From: an uncultured Ruminococcus sp.
Lineage (GTDB): Bacteria > Bacillota > Clostridia > Oscillospirales > Acutalibacteraceae
Reading direction: 5' to 3'
DNA length: 8,387 nt
NCBI GenBank assembly: GCA_946414115.1
Contig: CAMKNF010000086.1
Span: 1-8,387, forward strand
Within the stretch, counting starts at the first letter, position 1, and each line of letters starts with the position of its first letter. This document shows positions 1 to 4,793 of this stretch, piece after piece. The notes below the pieces were generated by a model, which had not been told where the DNA came from, did no database searches, and saw only the letters and a program-made list of their open reading frames with translations. The position numbers and the translations under genes are program-made.

Positions 1-44
1 CACCGAGATCTACACTCTTTCCCTACACGACGCTCTTCCGATCT
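1..44 (+). other. Illumina TruSeq/P5 adapter left on the contig end (not genomic)
   Basis: The first 44 bases equal the last 44 bases of the 58-nt Illumina TruSeq universal (P5) adapter. They contain the flow-cell part beginning CACCGAGATCTACAC and end exactly with the read-1 primer end GACGCTCTTCCGATCT. Genomic sequence starts at base 45. This is untrimmed library adapter carried into the assembly, so nothing should be inferred from these bases, and the neighbouring operon is cut artificially at this point. Confidence 0.98.
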
Positions 45-63
45 AACCTTTATCAAAACATTA

Positions 64-795
64 TCAGTGGTCACTGCTGCGCAACCTCCTCTCGAGCTTT
101 TTGAGCAGGAACGTCAGAATAAGAACTATTACAAGATAAATGATCGCAACTGCAATGAGCGGGAAAAACGCTTCATACGTTCGTGAACGAATGAGGTTTC
201 CGACATATGTCAGATCCTGAACCGAAACATAAGCCGCTACAGAGGTTTCCTTGAAAAGCACAATAAATTCGTTACCGAGGGCAGGCAGTATGTTTTTAAA
301 CGCCTGCGGAATGATTACGTGAATCATCGTGCTTCTATAGTTAAAACCGAGTGAACGGCTTGCTTCAAACTGACCTTTGTCAATTGACATAATACCCGAA
401 CGCACAATTTCTGCAACATATGCACCTGAATTGATACCGAACGAGATTATAGCCGCAATTATTCCGTCACGAGAGGATGCAAAAACAATAAAGTACATAA
501 TCATAAGCTGAATAAGTACGGGAGTTCCTCTGATTACGGTTATGTATATATTACAGATAGCATTAACTGCCTTTAAAATATAATCGCTTAAGGTTCTGCA
601 CTTCTTACCCGACAAATTCATATCATAGGTTGAACGGACTATGGCAATTAAGAATCCGATTGCAACACCGATTATTACCGCAAAAAAAGTAATTTCAAGC
701 GTAACAAGAAGTCCGTTGAGAAGCTGAACCCAGCGGTCGTCAGTTATAAAGGTCTTTACAAAGCTTTCATAAAGACCGTTAAAAAAATCCTGCAT
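64..795 (-). CDS. Polar amino acid ABC transporter permease (HisM/GlnP family)
   Basis: A 243-residue integral membrane subunit of an amino acid ABC importer, which forms the transmembrane channel and couples to a cytoplasmic ATPase. Seen in the sequence: hydrophobic segments at about residues 27-53, 74-105, 111-130 and 208-231; the family signature RGTPVLIQL at 89-97; SGAYVAEIVRSG at 123-134; and the EAA-loop motif EASRSLG at 144-150, which contacts the ATPase. Length is normal for the family. The ATG at 795 is preceded by AAAGGA with an 8-nt spacer. It lies 62 bp downstream of the binding-protein gene on the same strand, with a hairpin between them. Just after its stop, genomic bases 45-54 read GATAAAGGTT on the minus strand, a plausible ribosome binding site for the missing ATPase gene. 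The substrate cannot be told from sequence; cystine, glutamine, arginine or another polar amino acid are all possible. Confidence 0.93.
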   Translation of the reverse strand: MQDFFNGLYESFVKTFITDDRWVQLLNGLLVTLEITFFAVIIGVAIGFLIAIVRSTYDMNLSGKKCRTLSDYILKAVNAICNIYITVIRGTPVLIQLMIMYFIVFASSRDGIIAAIISFGINSGAYVAEIVRSGIMSIDKGQFEASRSLGFNYRSTMIHVIIPQAFKNILPALGNEFIVLFKETSVAAYVSVQDLTYVGNLIRSRTYEAFFPLIAVAIIYLVIVLILTFLLKKLERRLRSSDH

Positions 796-815
796 AACAA
801 AAATCCTTTAAATAA

Positions 816-847
816 TACAGCCGACAACAAAGTAGTCATCGGCTGTA
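816..847 (-). terminator. Intercistronic hairpin between binding-protein and permease genes
   Basis: A perfect 9-bp inverted repeat, TACAGCCGA (816-824) and TCGGCTGTA (839-847), with a 14-base loop. On the minus strand it is followed by TTATTTAAAGGA, which is only weakly T-rich and runs straight into the permease ribosome binding site. It most likely acts as a leaky terminator or 3'-end stabiliser that gives more binding-protein mRNA than permease mRNA, a common arrangement in ABC importer operons. That role is inferred. Confidence 0.6.
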
Positions 848-857
848 AAGTTAAATT

Positions 858-1697
858 TTATTCCTTAACAATAATAACCTGCTTAGCCGTTGTGTAAGAA
901 TCAGTAAAGTTGATAGCCTGCTTTCTTTCGTCAGTAACTGTCATACCTGCCATACCGAAATCAGCCTTACCTGACTGAACTGCTGTGATGATTGAATCAA
1001 ACTCCATATCATCAATAACAAGCTTATAACCGAGCTTATCGCAGATAGCTTTAGCCATCATTGCGTCAATTCCGACAATCTCGTTACCCTCTTTGTATTC
1101 ATAAGGCTCAAATGCAGCATTAGTTGCCATATGAAGCTCTCCGTTAGGATATTCTGTGCCCTGAGGGGTTTCGTAAGGTGACTTACCCTTTGTGTCATCA
1201 CCAATGAAGTTTTTGGTAATGCTTTCAACAGTACCGTCCTCTTTAAGCTCGGAAAGTGTCTTGTTGAATTTTTCTGTAAGGTCGTTATTATCCTTTGCAA
1301 TACAGATAGCATAATCTTCTTCTGCAAAAGGCTCGTCAAGAATCTTAAGTCCTTTATTTGCTGCTACAAAAGCCTTTGCAGGTTCGTTGTCGATAATTAC
1401 GCAGTCAATCTTGCCCTGTGTAAGAGCAAGAACAGCATCTGCACCCTTGCTGTAACGCTCTATCTTTGAGCCGTCTTTTTCGTAATCGGAAGCGTAAATG
1501 TCGCCTGTTGTGCCAAGCTGAACACCTATGCTGGCGCCCTTAAGGTCATCAATTGAAGCTACTGTCTTTGTGTCAGCAGAAGAAGCCTGTGAGCTTGTGT
1601 CTGAACTAGAGCTTGACGAACCGCCGCAGGCTGAAAGTGCCAAAGCAGTTGTACAGAGCATTGCTGCTGTTAATACGATTGATAAAATCTTTTTCAT
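858..1697 (-). CDS. Amino acid ABC transporter substrate-binding lipoprotein with circularly permuted lobes
   Basis: A 279-residue extracytoplasmic solute-binding protein (SBP_bac_3 type) that captures an amino acid and delivers it to the adjacent permease. Residues 1-23 are a signal peptide ending in the lipobox LSAC, with Cys24 the lipidated residue; a Ser-rich linker follows to about 45. The order is then unusual. Residues 48-167 match what is normally the second half: SIDDLKG, GVQLGTTGD at 58-66, IIDNEPA with Asp103, and the closing helix LKEDGTVESITKNF. Residues 187-279 match what is normally the first half: ATNAAFEPYEY at 191-201, VGID, FDSIITAVQSGKAD, and GMTVTDER with Arg258. A linker at about 168-186 joins the old C-terminus to the old N-terminus. 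Ligand residues expected from HisJ-like proteins (Thr63/64, Asp103, Thr253, Arg258) are all present, so a working binding protein is likely. The start ATG has AGAGAGG with a 7-nt spacer. First gene of the operon. Confidence 0.93.
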   Translation of the reverse strand: MKKILSIVLTAAMLCTTALALSACGGSSSSSSDTSSQASSADTKTVASIDDLKGASIGVQLGTTGDIYASDYEKDGSKIERYSKGADAVLALTQGKIDCVIIDNEPAKAFVAANKGLKILDEPFAEEDYAICIAKDNNDLTEKFNKTLSELKEDGTVESITKNFIGDDTKGKSPYETPQGTEYPNGELHMATNAAFEPYEYKEGNEIVGIDAMMAKAICDKLGYKLVIDDMEFDSIITAVQSGKADFGMAGMTVTDERKQAINFTDSYTTAKQVIIVKE

Positions 1698-1908
1698 AAA
1701 AATACCTCTCTTTTATTTTATTATTTGATATAAACAATATATAATATGATAATATAATATTCAAAAAAAATCAAGTAATTATGCCAAAATTCAATGAAAA
1801 ACATTATAAAAATTCGTAATTGGCGGAAATTTATAAATTTTTTATATAATTTTATAATTATTTGACATAACGTGGAAGATAATATAAAATATATATGAGG
1901 TGTTCGTT
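1698..1908. promoter_or_regulatory. AT-rich divergent promoter region between the ABC operon and corA
   Basis: This 211-bp gap holds no gene and separates two divergently transcribed units. Toward the ABC operon (minus strand), a moderate candidate promoter is TTGATT (1769-1774), 17-bp spacer, TATCAT (1746-1751), about 50 bp before the start codon. Toward corA there is a better one, listed separately. A perfect 14-bp palindrome, AAATTTATAAATTT, sits at 1827-1840 in the middle and could be an operator, but DNA this AT-rich makes such palindromes common. No riboswitch or structured leader was recognised. Confidence 0.45.
1862..1890 (+). promoter_or_regulatory. Candidate sigma-A promoter for corA
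   Basis: Consensus -35 TTGACA at 1862-1867, a 17-bp spacer and -10 TAAAAT at 1885-1890 (TATAAA overlaps it at 1883-1888). The predicted transcription start is near 1897, which leaves a leader of only about 12 nt that begins at the ribosome binding site GAGGTG (1897-1902). Confidence 0.6.
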
Positions 1909-2820
1909 ATGAAATACTGCATTATTGAAGGCAGACTTGCTAAATTTGATGAAAATAAAAACAGCGAAGCCGTTGTTGAAACGGTAAAATATTCAAAGGG
2001 TGAAATTCCACAGATAAATGATAAAGAAAAGCAGGCGTTGCTTAACAATATCTTTACAGGCACACATTCAAGATTTGAAAGCTACAACGACTGCGACGTA
2101 ATCTGTCTTAATCTTATTGACATTGAGAAATACACAAACGAACATATTCCCGTTTATGTTATTCTTGAGAAAAACAAAATTTCGTTTTATACCACTGAAC
2201 CCGACTATGTTGAAGGAATGTTCAGAAAAATTATGCACGAACCTACGCAGAATATCACAACTGACTGTTTACTGTATCACTTTATGAACAAGCTGATTTT
2301 CGGCGACCTTGTGCACCTTGAGGAAATCGAAAGAAAGCTGTCATCTCTTGAAACTAACGCTTTTTCGGGCTGTACCGACAAAACATTTTCAAAGCAGATT
2401 TTAAATATTAAAAAGCACCTTATGTGGATAGAGCTTTATTATGAGCAGCTTATAAATATAATTTCAGACATTATCCAGAATGAAAACGGATTTTTATGTG
2501 ACAACACAATAAAGAGCTTTAATATGCTTGACAGTAAAATCGACAGACTTGACGCAAAAACCGAGCATCTGTTAAATTACGCATCTGAAATAAGGAGTGC
2601 ATATCAGGCTGAGGTTGACTTACAGCTGAATAAATCGATGAAGGTGCTTACGGTGATTTCAGTTATTATTCTTCCGCTTACGCTGATTGTCGGTTGGTTT
2701 GGAATGAACTTACAGATGCCGGAGTACACTTATGCATACAGTTACCCAATTCTTATAGTTGTTTGCATTGCTATTGTAGTGGGATTAATAGCTTTTTTCA
2801 AAAAAAATAAGTGGTTTTAA
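1909..2820 (+). CDS. corA: CorA-family divalent metal ion (Mg2+) transporter
   Basis: A 303-residue member of the CorA/MIT channel family, which forms homopentamers in the cytoplasmic membrane and admits Mg2+ or sometimes Co2+/Ni2+. Seen: a long charged N-terminal cytoplasmic domain (1 to about 240), including a helical stretch LVHLEEIERKLSSLE at 134-148 and long helices at about 160-240. Two C-terminal membrane segments follow, at about 245-264 and 280-297. The selectivity signature GMN at 265-267 lies between them in WFGMNLQMPEY. The basic tail KKNKWF is typical. The start chosen is the ATG at 1909, which has GAGGTG six bases upstream; the in-frame GTG at 1900 overlaps that ribosome binding site and is unlikely. 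The gene is transcribed alone, with its own promoter and a separate tRNA promoter 8 bp after its stop. Ion preference cannot be read from the sequence. Confidence 0.93.
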   Translation: MKYCIIEGRLAKFDENKNSEAVVETVKYSKGEIPQINDKEKQALLNNIFTGTHSRFESYNDCDVICLNLIDIEKYTNEHIPVYVILEKNKISFYTTEPDYVEGMFRKIMHEPTQNITTDCLLYHFMNKLIFGDLVHLEEIERKLSSLETNAFSGCTDKTFSKQILNIKKHLMWIELYYEQLINIISDIIQNENGFLCDNTIKSFNMLDSKIDRLDAKTEHLLNYASEIRSAYQAEVDLQLNKSMKVLTVISVIILPLTLIVGWFGMNLQMPEYTYAYSYPILIVVCIAIVVGLIAFFKKNKWF

Positions 2821-2828
2821 ATTAGTAC

Positions 2829-2857
2829 TTGATTTTTTGAAATATATTTGTTATAAT
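2829..2857 (+). promoter_or_regulatory. Promoter of the tRNA-Ser gene
   Basis: TTGATT at 2829-2834, a 17-bp spacer, and a perfect TATAAT at 2852-2857 with an upstream TG (TGTTATAAT), i.e. an extended -10. The predicted start near 2864 leaves about 8 bases of 5' leader before the tRNA. Confidence 0.8.
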
Positions 2858-2871
2858 AGTCAGCGGTGTTT

Positions 2872-2964
2872 GGAGAGATGTCCGAGCTGGCCGAAGGAGC
2901 ATGATTGGAAATCATGTGTACGGTAATCACCGTACCAGGGGTTCGAATCCCCTTCTCTCCGCCA
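2872..2964 (+). tRNA. tRNA-Ser, anticodon GGA
   Basis: A 93-base class II tRNA that reads UCC and UCU serine codons. The acceptor stem GGAGAGA (2872-2878) pairs with TCTCTCC (2954-2960), followed by discriminator G2961 and an encoded CCA (2962-2964). The anticodon arm is CATGA / TTGGAAA / TCATG, with anticodon GGA at 2907-2909. A long variable arm (GTACGGT...ACCGTAC) and a G-rich discriminator side are as expected for serine. The T arm is GGGGTTCGAATCCCC. The gene looks intact and has its own promoter and terminator. The last 14 bases occur again at 3150-3163. Confidence 0.97.
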
Positions 2965-2969
2965 AAGAA

Positions 2970-3020
2970 AACGCAGTTTTAAAACTTAACTTTTAGTTTT
3001 AGAACTGCGTTAGTTTTTTT
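2970..3020 (+). terminator. Strong intrinsic terminator after tRNA-Ser, probably bidirectional
   Basis: A 17-bp stem with one G-U pair, 2970-2986 with 2995-3011 (AACGCAGTT / AACTGCGTT at the base), an 8-base loop, and a run of seven T at 3014-3020. On the opposite strand the stem is followed by TTCTTT, so it could also stop transcription arriving from rqcP. Its stem sequence is shared with the hairpin at 3263-3309. Confidence 0.9.
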
Positions 3021-3046
3021 ATCGGGGATTCGAAGCCGAGCGTTAA

Positions 3047-3071
3047 GAAAACAGTCCTGTGGACTGTTTTT
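3047..3071. repeat. Perfect inverted repeat (10-bp stem, 3-base loop)
   Basis: AAAACAGTCC (3048-3057), loop TGT, GGACTGTTTT (3061-3070). A G-T pair at 3047/3071 and a further CGTT/AGCG pairing across a 2-base bulge extend it outward to 3041-3075. No T-run follows, so it is not a typical terminator. It could be the structured core of a small repeated element; a genome-wide copy count would decide. Confidence 0.7.
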
Positions 3072-3149
3072 AGCGAGGAGCGTTGCTGAAAGTTTTAGAC
3101 TATACACGCCGAAACAAGCGATATGAAAGTTTTATGAAGATGAAACGTA

Positions 3150-3163
3150 CCTTCTCTCCGCCA
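3150..3163 (+). repeat. Second copy of the tRNA-Ser 3' end (candidate att scar)
   Basis: CCTTCTCTCCGCCA here is identical to 2951-2964, the T-stem end, acceptor strand, discriminator and CCA of the tRNA. The two copies are 199 bp apart in direct orientation. The bases before it, CGTACC, also match the tRNA variable arm (2931-2936), as if the T arm had been deleted from a tRNA fragment. This pattern fits the distal attachment site left after integration into a tRNA 3' end, or a partial tRNA duplication. It cannot be a functional tRNA. Confidence 0.7.
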
Positions 3164-3166
3164 GTC

Positions 3167-3213
3167 GAGTGCCTCGACACGCAAATCGCGTATCGGGGTG
3201 CTCTTTATTTTTT
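3167..3213 (+). terminator. Terminator-like hairpin behind the tRNA 3'-end copy
   Basis: A stem of 16 positions, GAGTGCCTCGACACGC (3167-3182) against 3188-3203, with three G-U pairs and one C-A mismatch, loop AAATC, followed by TTTATTTTTT (3204-3213). An alternative smaller hairpin, GTCGAG/CTCGAC (3164-3169/3173-3178), overlaps it. It begins three bases after the duplicated tRNA end, as a tRNA terminator would, so it may be the original terminator of the tRNA locus. Confidence 0.65.
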
Positions 3214-3262
3214 AAGTTAATTTCTCGCGTCAGAAAAGACATCTTATCTTCAATTGATATAT

Positions 3263-3315
3263 TAAACGCAGTTTTTTAAGATTAGCAATAATCAAAAAAA
3301 CTGCGTTTATTTTTT
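3263..3315 (+). terminator. Intrinsic terminator, 15-bp perfect stem
   Basis: TAAACGCAGTTTTTT (3263-3277) pairs perfectly with AAAAAACTGCGTTTA (3295-3309), and a run of T follows at 3310-3315. The T tract is on the plus strand, facing the rqcP stop codon. The outer stem bases AACGCAGTT/AACTGCGTT and the trailing ATCGG match the terminator at 2970-3020, so the two are related copies. Confidence 0.8.
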
Positions 3316-3331
3316 ATCGGCTTGAATAAAA

Positions 3332-3574
3332 TCACACAACAGCCTCGTACATTGTGTCGGCGTCTTCCTTGCGAACTACCTCTTTAACCTCTGTTACTCT
3401 TACCTTTACACTTCTTGCACCTAAAGTGATTTCAATTATATCTCCAACTTTCACATCATAGGAAGCTCGTGCCGCTTTGCCGTTAACTGTGACTTTTCCT
3501 GCATCACACGCTTCGTTTGCTACCGTTCTGCGCTTTATAAGGCGTGATACCTTTAAATATTTATCAAGTCGCAT
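3332..3574 (-). CDS. rqcP: RqcP (YabO-type) S4-domain ribosome quality-control factor
   Basis: An 80-residue, almost pure S4 RNA-binding domain. It closely resembles B. subtilis YabO/RqcP, which binds stalled 50S–peptidyl-tRNA complexes and helps RqcH add poly-alanine tails so the trapped peptide can be degraded. Seen: the opening MRLDKYLKVSRLIKRRT, including Arg2 and Arg16 at the positions reported as important for 50S binding in B. subtilis; the S4 core AGKVTVNGKAARASYDVKVGD at 25-45; and the family tail KEDADTMYEA. Length matches the family (about 80-90 residues). The start ATG has AAAGAGGTGA with a 5-nt spacer. It is last in the cluster, separated from hup by a terminator, so it may depend on read-through. 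In B. subtilis the next genes are yabP, yabQ and divIC; here they are absent and the tRNA scar region follows. Confidence 0.93.
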   Translation of the reverse strand: MRLDKYLKVSRLIKRRTVANEACDAGKVTVNGKAARASYDVKVGDIIEITLGARSVKVRVTEVKEVVRKEDADTMYEAVV

Positions 3575-3598
3575 AAATTCACCTCTTTAATATTTGCT

Positions 3599-3640
3599 AA
3601 AACAAAAGAGCCGTATTGACAGAAAGTCAACTGCGGCTCT
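3599..3640 (-). terminator. Intrinsic terminator between hup and rqcP
   Basis: On the minus strand, AGAGCCG...CGGCTCT (3607-3613/3634-3640) continues inward through a one-base bulge to GTCAA/TTGAC, giving a stem of about 14 bp with loop AGAAA (TTTCT on the minus strand). TTTGTTTTA follows the stem (3606-3598). It probably ends most hup transcripts and lets a fraction through to rqcP. Confidence 0.8.
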
Positions 3641-3655
3641 GACAAACAAATTAAA

Positions 3656-3931
3656 TTACTTGTTTACGATATCCTTGAAGCCTTTGCCTGCCTTGAATGC
3701 AGGAACCTTTGAAGCAGGAATCTCGATTGTGTTACCTGTTCTGGGGTCACAACCTGTTCTTGCGTTTCTCTGGCGCTGCTCAAATGTACCGAAGCCTGTG
3801 AGCTGAATCTTGTCGCCCTCTGCAACAGCTTTGATGATAGTGTCAATTGTAGCGTTAAGAGCCTTTTCAGCATCTTTCTTTGAAAGGCCGCTCTGCTCTG
3901 CAACTGCAGCAATGAGTTCTGTTTTTTTCAT
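3656..3931 (-). CDS. hup: HU family nucleoid DNA-binding protein
   Basis: A 91-residue bacterial histone-like protein that dimerises, bends DNA and compacts the nucleoid. Seen: N-terminal helices MKKTELIAAVAEQSGLSKKDAEKAL; the family signature GFGTFEQRQRNARTG starting at residue 46; the DNA-contacting arm with the intercalating Pro63 in CDPRTG; and the C-terminal IPASKVPAFKAGKGFKD. Full normal length. Start ATG at 3931 with a strong GGAGG (3941-3945), 9 bases upstream; this site begins one base after the mazG stop, so mazG and hup are closely coupled. A terminator follows. HU between mazG and the S4 gene is a recognised clostridial arrangement, whereas in B. subtilis the HU gene lies elsewhere. 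Confidence 0.97.
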   Translation of the reverse strand: MKKTELIAAVAEQSGLSKKDAEKALNATIDTIIKAVAEGDKIQLTGFGTFEQRQRNARTGCDPRTGNTIEIPASKVPAFKAGKGFKDIVNK

Positions 3932-3946
3932 TTTAGAAAACCTCCA

Positions 3947-4750
3947 TTAATTATCCTTATTTAATATTTTAACTTCATCCCAAAGGGAATCAAGTACCGA
4001 AAGTGATGCCGTTTTCATATCTATGCCTCGTTCATTTGCAAGGGCTTCAACTTTTGAAAAACGGTCTGTAAATTTGTCACAGGCATCGTAAAGTGCATGC
4101 TCGCTGTCAATATCAAGAAATCTTGCAACATTTACTGCTGAAAACAAAACGTCGCCAAGCTCTTCACGCTGATTTTCTTTATCACCGGACTCAACAGCAC
4201 TTTTAAGCTCGTTACATTCTTCAAAAAGCTTATCAAGCGCACCGTCTACATTGTCCCAATCAAAGCCAACCTTTGCAGCCTTTTGCTGGATTTTAGTACT
4301 TCTCATAAGCGAAGGCAAAGCCTTTGAAACGCTGTTCATAGCCTGCGTCTGTGATTTCTGGGATTTTGTCTTCATTTTGATTGCATCCCAGTTTTTGAGC
4401 ACCTGTTCGGTTGTGTCTGCATCGACATTTCCGAAAACGTGCGGATGACGTATAATCAGCTTTTTACAGATTCCGTCGCACACATCATCAATTGTAAAGC
4501 TGTTTTTTTCGCTTTCAATCTCACTGTGGAGTGCAACCTGCAAAAGCACATCGCCGAGTTCTTCCTTTAAAAGCTCTGTATCTTCAGTATCAATAGCTTC
4601 TATAGCTTCATAGGTTTCCTCGATGAAGTTTGCACGAATAGACTTGTGCGTCTGTTCCCTGTCCCAAGGACAGCCGCCGGGTGAACGAAGAATTTTGACT
4701 ATTTCAACAAGGTCGTTAAAATTATAATTCTCTTTTTCAATAAAGTCCAT
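3947..4750 (-). CDS. mazG: MazG nucleoside triphosphate pyrophosphohydrolase (YabN-type)
   Basis: An all-alpha NTP pyrophosphohydrolase that converts NTPs/dNTPs to NMP and PPi, with roles in cleaning nucleotide pools and damping the stringent response. Counting from the chosen start, it has 267 residues with two MazG repeats. The first has metal-binding EExxE at 44-48 and EELGD at 63-67; the second has EECNE at 177-181 and EELGD at 196-200. The linking motifs PGGCPWDREQTH, RHPHVFG and KVGFDW are typical of full-length MazG. B. subtilis YabN carries an extra N-terminal tetrapyrrole-methylase-like domain; it is absent here, so this is the short E. coli-like form. The ATG at 4750 has GGAG with a 9-nt spacer; an in-frame ATG at 4759 abuts that site and would suit only a leaderless transcript. 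It lies between the flippase gene and hup. Confidence 0.94.
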   Translation of the reverse strand: MDFIEKENYNFNDLVEIVKILRSPGGCPWDREQTHKSIRANFIEETYEAIEAIDTEDTELLKEELGDVLLQVALHSEIESEKNSFTIDDVCDGICKKLIIRHPHVFGNVDADTTEQVLKNWDAIKMKTKSQKSQTQAMNSVSKALPSLMRSTKIQQKAAKVGFDWDNVDGALDKLFEECNELKSAVESGDKENQREELGDVLFSAVNVARFLDIDSEHALYDACDKFTDRFSKVEALANERGIDMKTASLSVLDSLWDEVKILNKDN

Positions 4751-4764
4751 TTCAAACATCTCCG

Positions 4765-4793
4765 ATTATACACTAATAATAAGTCAAAATCAA
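4765..4793 (-). promoter_or_regulatory. Candidate promoter of mazG–hup
   Basis: On the minus strand, TTGATT (4788-4793), a 17-bp spacer and a perfect TATAAT (4765-4770). The predicted start point is about 4758, on or next to the ATG at 4759-4757, and the GGAG site (4760-4763) would lie upstream of the transcript. Three copies of TCAAAAT/ATTTTGA cover the -35 side (4784-4790, 4796-4802, 4807-4813) and may be an operator. Confidence 0.6.

Larger units (their letters stand above)
2965..3331. other. Gene-free, hairpin-rich stretch downstream of tRNA-Ser
   Basis: About 370 bp without a supportable gene, between the tRNA and the end of rqcP. It holds three terminator-like hairpins (2970-3020, 3167-3213, 3263-3315), a perfect 10-bp hairpin at 3048-3070, and a second copy of the tRNA 3' end at 3150-3163. 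The bases TATCGG recur at 3020-3025, 3191-3196 and 3315-3320. A reading frame at 3022-3123 stays open but has no start codon and no ribosome binding site. The make-up suggests a scar from integration or duplication at the tRNA rather than ordinary spacer. This interpretation is inference. Confidence 0.6.

Noticed and set aside
1058..1339. Alternative minus-strand frame inside the binding-protein gene, considered as evidence that the lobe swap is a frameshift artefact
   Set aside because: The binding protein reads through in one frame from signal peptide to stop with all motifs, so no frameshift is needed to explain it.
1900..1908. GTG at 1900 as the start of corA, adding three residues
   Set aside because: The GTG is part of the ribosome binding site GAGGTG (1897-1902); the ATG at 1909 has correct spacing from it.
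3022..3123. Open frame of about 33 codons in the tRNA downstream region as a small protein
   Set aside because: There is no start codon or ribosome binding site, and a strong hairpin runs through it; it is better treated as part of a non-coding repeat candidate.
3164..3178. Short hairpin GTCGAG-TGC-CTCGAC as a separate element
   Set aside because: It overlaps and competes with the longer 3167-3203 stem, which is followed by a T-run and explains the sequence better.
2965..3331. CRISPR array or riboswitch
   Set aside because: The repeats are only two copies with unequal spacing and no regular spacers, and no known riboswitch core was recognised; the hairpins are better explained as terminators and a duplication.
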